This document shows, in pieces, positions 63,729 through 64,000 of a DNA stretch of 64,000 nt. Each line of letters starts with the position of its first letter. Position 1 is the first letter of the stretch. Location of the stretch: positions 124,001 through 188,000 of the forward strand of contig NZ_CP011040.1 in assembly GCF_000238255.3 (NCBI RefSeq). The letters are read 5' to 3'. The notes under the pieces were generated by a model. It was not told the DNA's origin and did no database searches. It worked only from the letters and a program-made list of their open reading frames with translations. Made by a program: the position numbers and the translations under genes. This DNA is from Pseudoalteromonas spongiae UST010723-006 (GTDB taxonomy: Bacteria; Pseudomonadota; Gammaproteobacteria; Enterobacterales; Alteromonadaceae).

Positions 63729-64000
63729 TTAAAGTTGAGCTGGCTTTGCTGCTGCAAGTTTGCTCTCTAAGCGTTGTAACTGTTCTGCGAGTGCATTTTG
63801 CGTCATTTCTAATTCGGCTATGCTGCCACCAATTTCAACTTGTTTGGCGTCGCGGCCTTGTGATTTAGACTTTATTTGGTCAAGTTCGGTATTCACTGCA
63901 GCTAATTGATTTTTAAGTGCTTTAGTTGCTTGCTGTTGCTCTTCAAGTACCGAAAGCTTTAACGTGAGTTCAGTATGGTTTTGCGACAGTGTTTTAAGTT
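63729..64000 (-). CDS. C-terminal part of a coiled-coil protein (cut by window edge)
   Basis: Ninety codons of an open frame run from the window edge to a TAA at 63729-63731. The chain is a continuous charged helix with heptad hydrophobics, for example LTLKLSVLEEQQQATKALKNQLAAVN and VEIGGSIAELEMTQNALAEQLQRLESKL, ending in AAAKPAQL. A long coiled coil is clear, but the family cannot be named from the tail alone. It is too short in this window to be listed as a complete gene. Confidence 0.7.
   Translation of the reverse strand, partial: LKTLSQNHTELTLKLSVLEEQQQATKALKNQLAAVNTELDQIKSKSQGRDAKQVEIGGSIAELEMTQNALAEQLQRLESKLAAAKPAQL

Noticed and set aside
1..64000. CRISPR arrays, rRNA or tRNA genes
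   Set aside because: No repeat-spacer pattern and no cloverleaf or ribosomal signature was found on reading the window.

Overview
The window looks like a chromosomal segment of a marine gammaproteobacterium, most likely Pseudoalteromonas or a close relative in the Alteromonadales. This is inferred from the low G+C content, the many TonB-dependent receptors, spondin-domain proteins, a GH19 chitinase with CBM5/12 modules, the dense photolyase cluster and the YgjV- and M3-type proteins. There are no rRNA, tRNA or CRISPR loci and no intact insertion sequence or prophage. The chromosome is densely packed, with short gaps that often hold strong bidirectional terminators.

Layout. 1-3.6 kb: a degenerate GDPD-like protein, a VOC protein facing a LysR regulator across a perfect 14-bp palindrome, a LysE exporter and a small membrane protein. 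3.7-8.3 kb: two spondin-domain secreted proteins followed by a response regulator/histidine kinase pair and a type IV pilin-like protein. 8.2-10.6 kb: a lipoprotein hydrolase and a membrane AraC regulator. 10.7-15.9 kb: a light-dependent cluster of DASH cryptochrome, a second photolyase, a 50-aa DUF2256 zinc ribbon, an iron-sulfur photolyase and a flavin reductase. 16-20.5 kb: two paralogous porins flanking a truncated PstS-like protein, divergent from a chemoreceptor. 20.5-32.5 kb: assorted enzymes, including three LysR-controlled divergent units, a TonB receptor facing msrA, an S9 peptidase and a peroxiredoxin. 32.5-39.8 kb: a delta-60 repeat protein, then a BlaI / M56-M23 fusion / M23 lipoprotein operon with tandem operator-like dyads, a GNAT, and a lipoprotein made of SDYE repeats. 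39.9-56.8 kb: orphan solute-binding proteins, unknown proteins, an M42-like peptidase, an NhaC antiporter, nitronate monooxygenase with a Crp-type regulator, a solitary S24 repressor, an M3 peptidase and a PQQ-type sugar dehydrogenase. 56.8-64 kb: a decayed DUF3626 gene, a structured non-coding stretch, a GH19 chitinase behind a NagR-like operator, a calcium-repeat lipoprotein, a siderophore receptor behind a Fur-like palindrome, and the end of a coiled-coil gene.

The most original locus is blaI-(M56::M23)-M23 at 34.5-37.5 kb. It has the logic of BlaI/BlaR1 beta-lactam sensing, but the sensor carries its own peptidoglycan endopeptidase domain and the downstream gene is another M23 endopeptidase rather than a beta-lactamase. 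This suggests a self-contained cell-wall damage sensing and remodelling circuit. A second notable find is a pair of related elements with inverted-repeat ends (27983-28296 and 51190-51266) that look like MITEs; one of them supplies the stop codon of a gene. All starts, operators and functions are read from sequence alone, and no database search was run.
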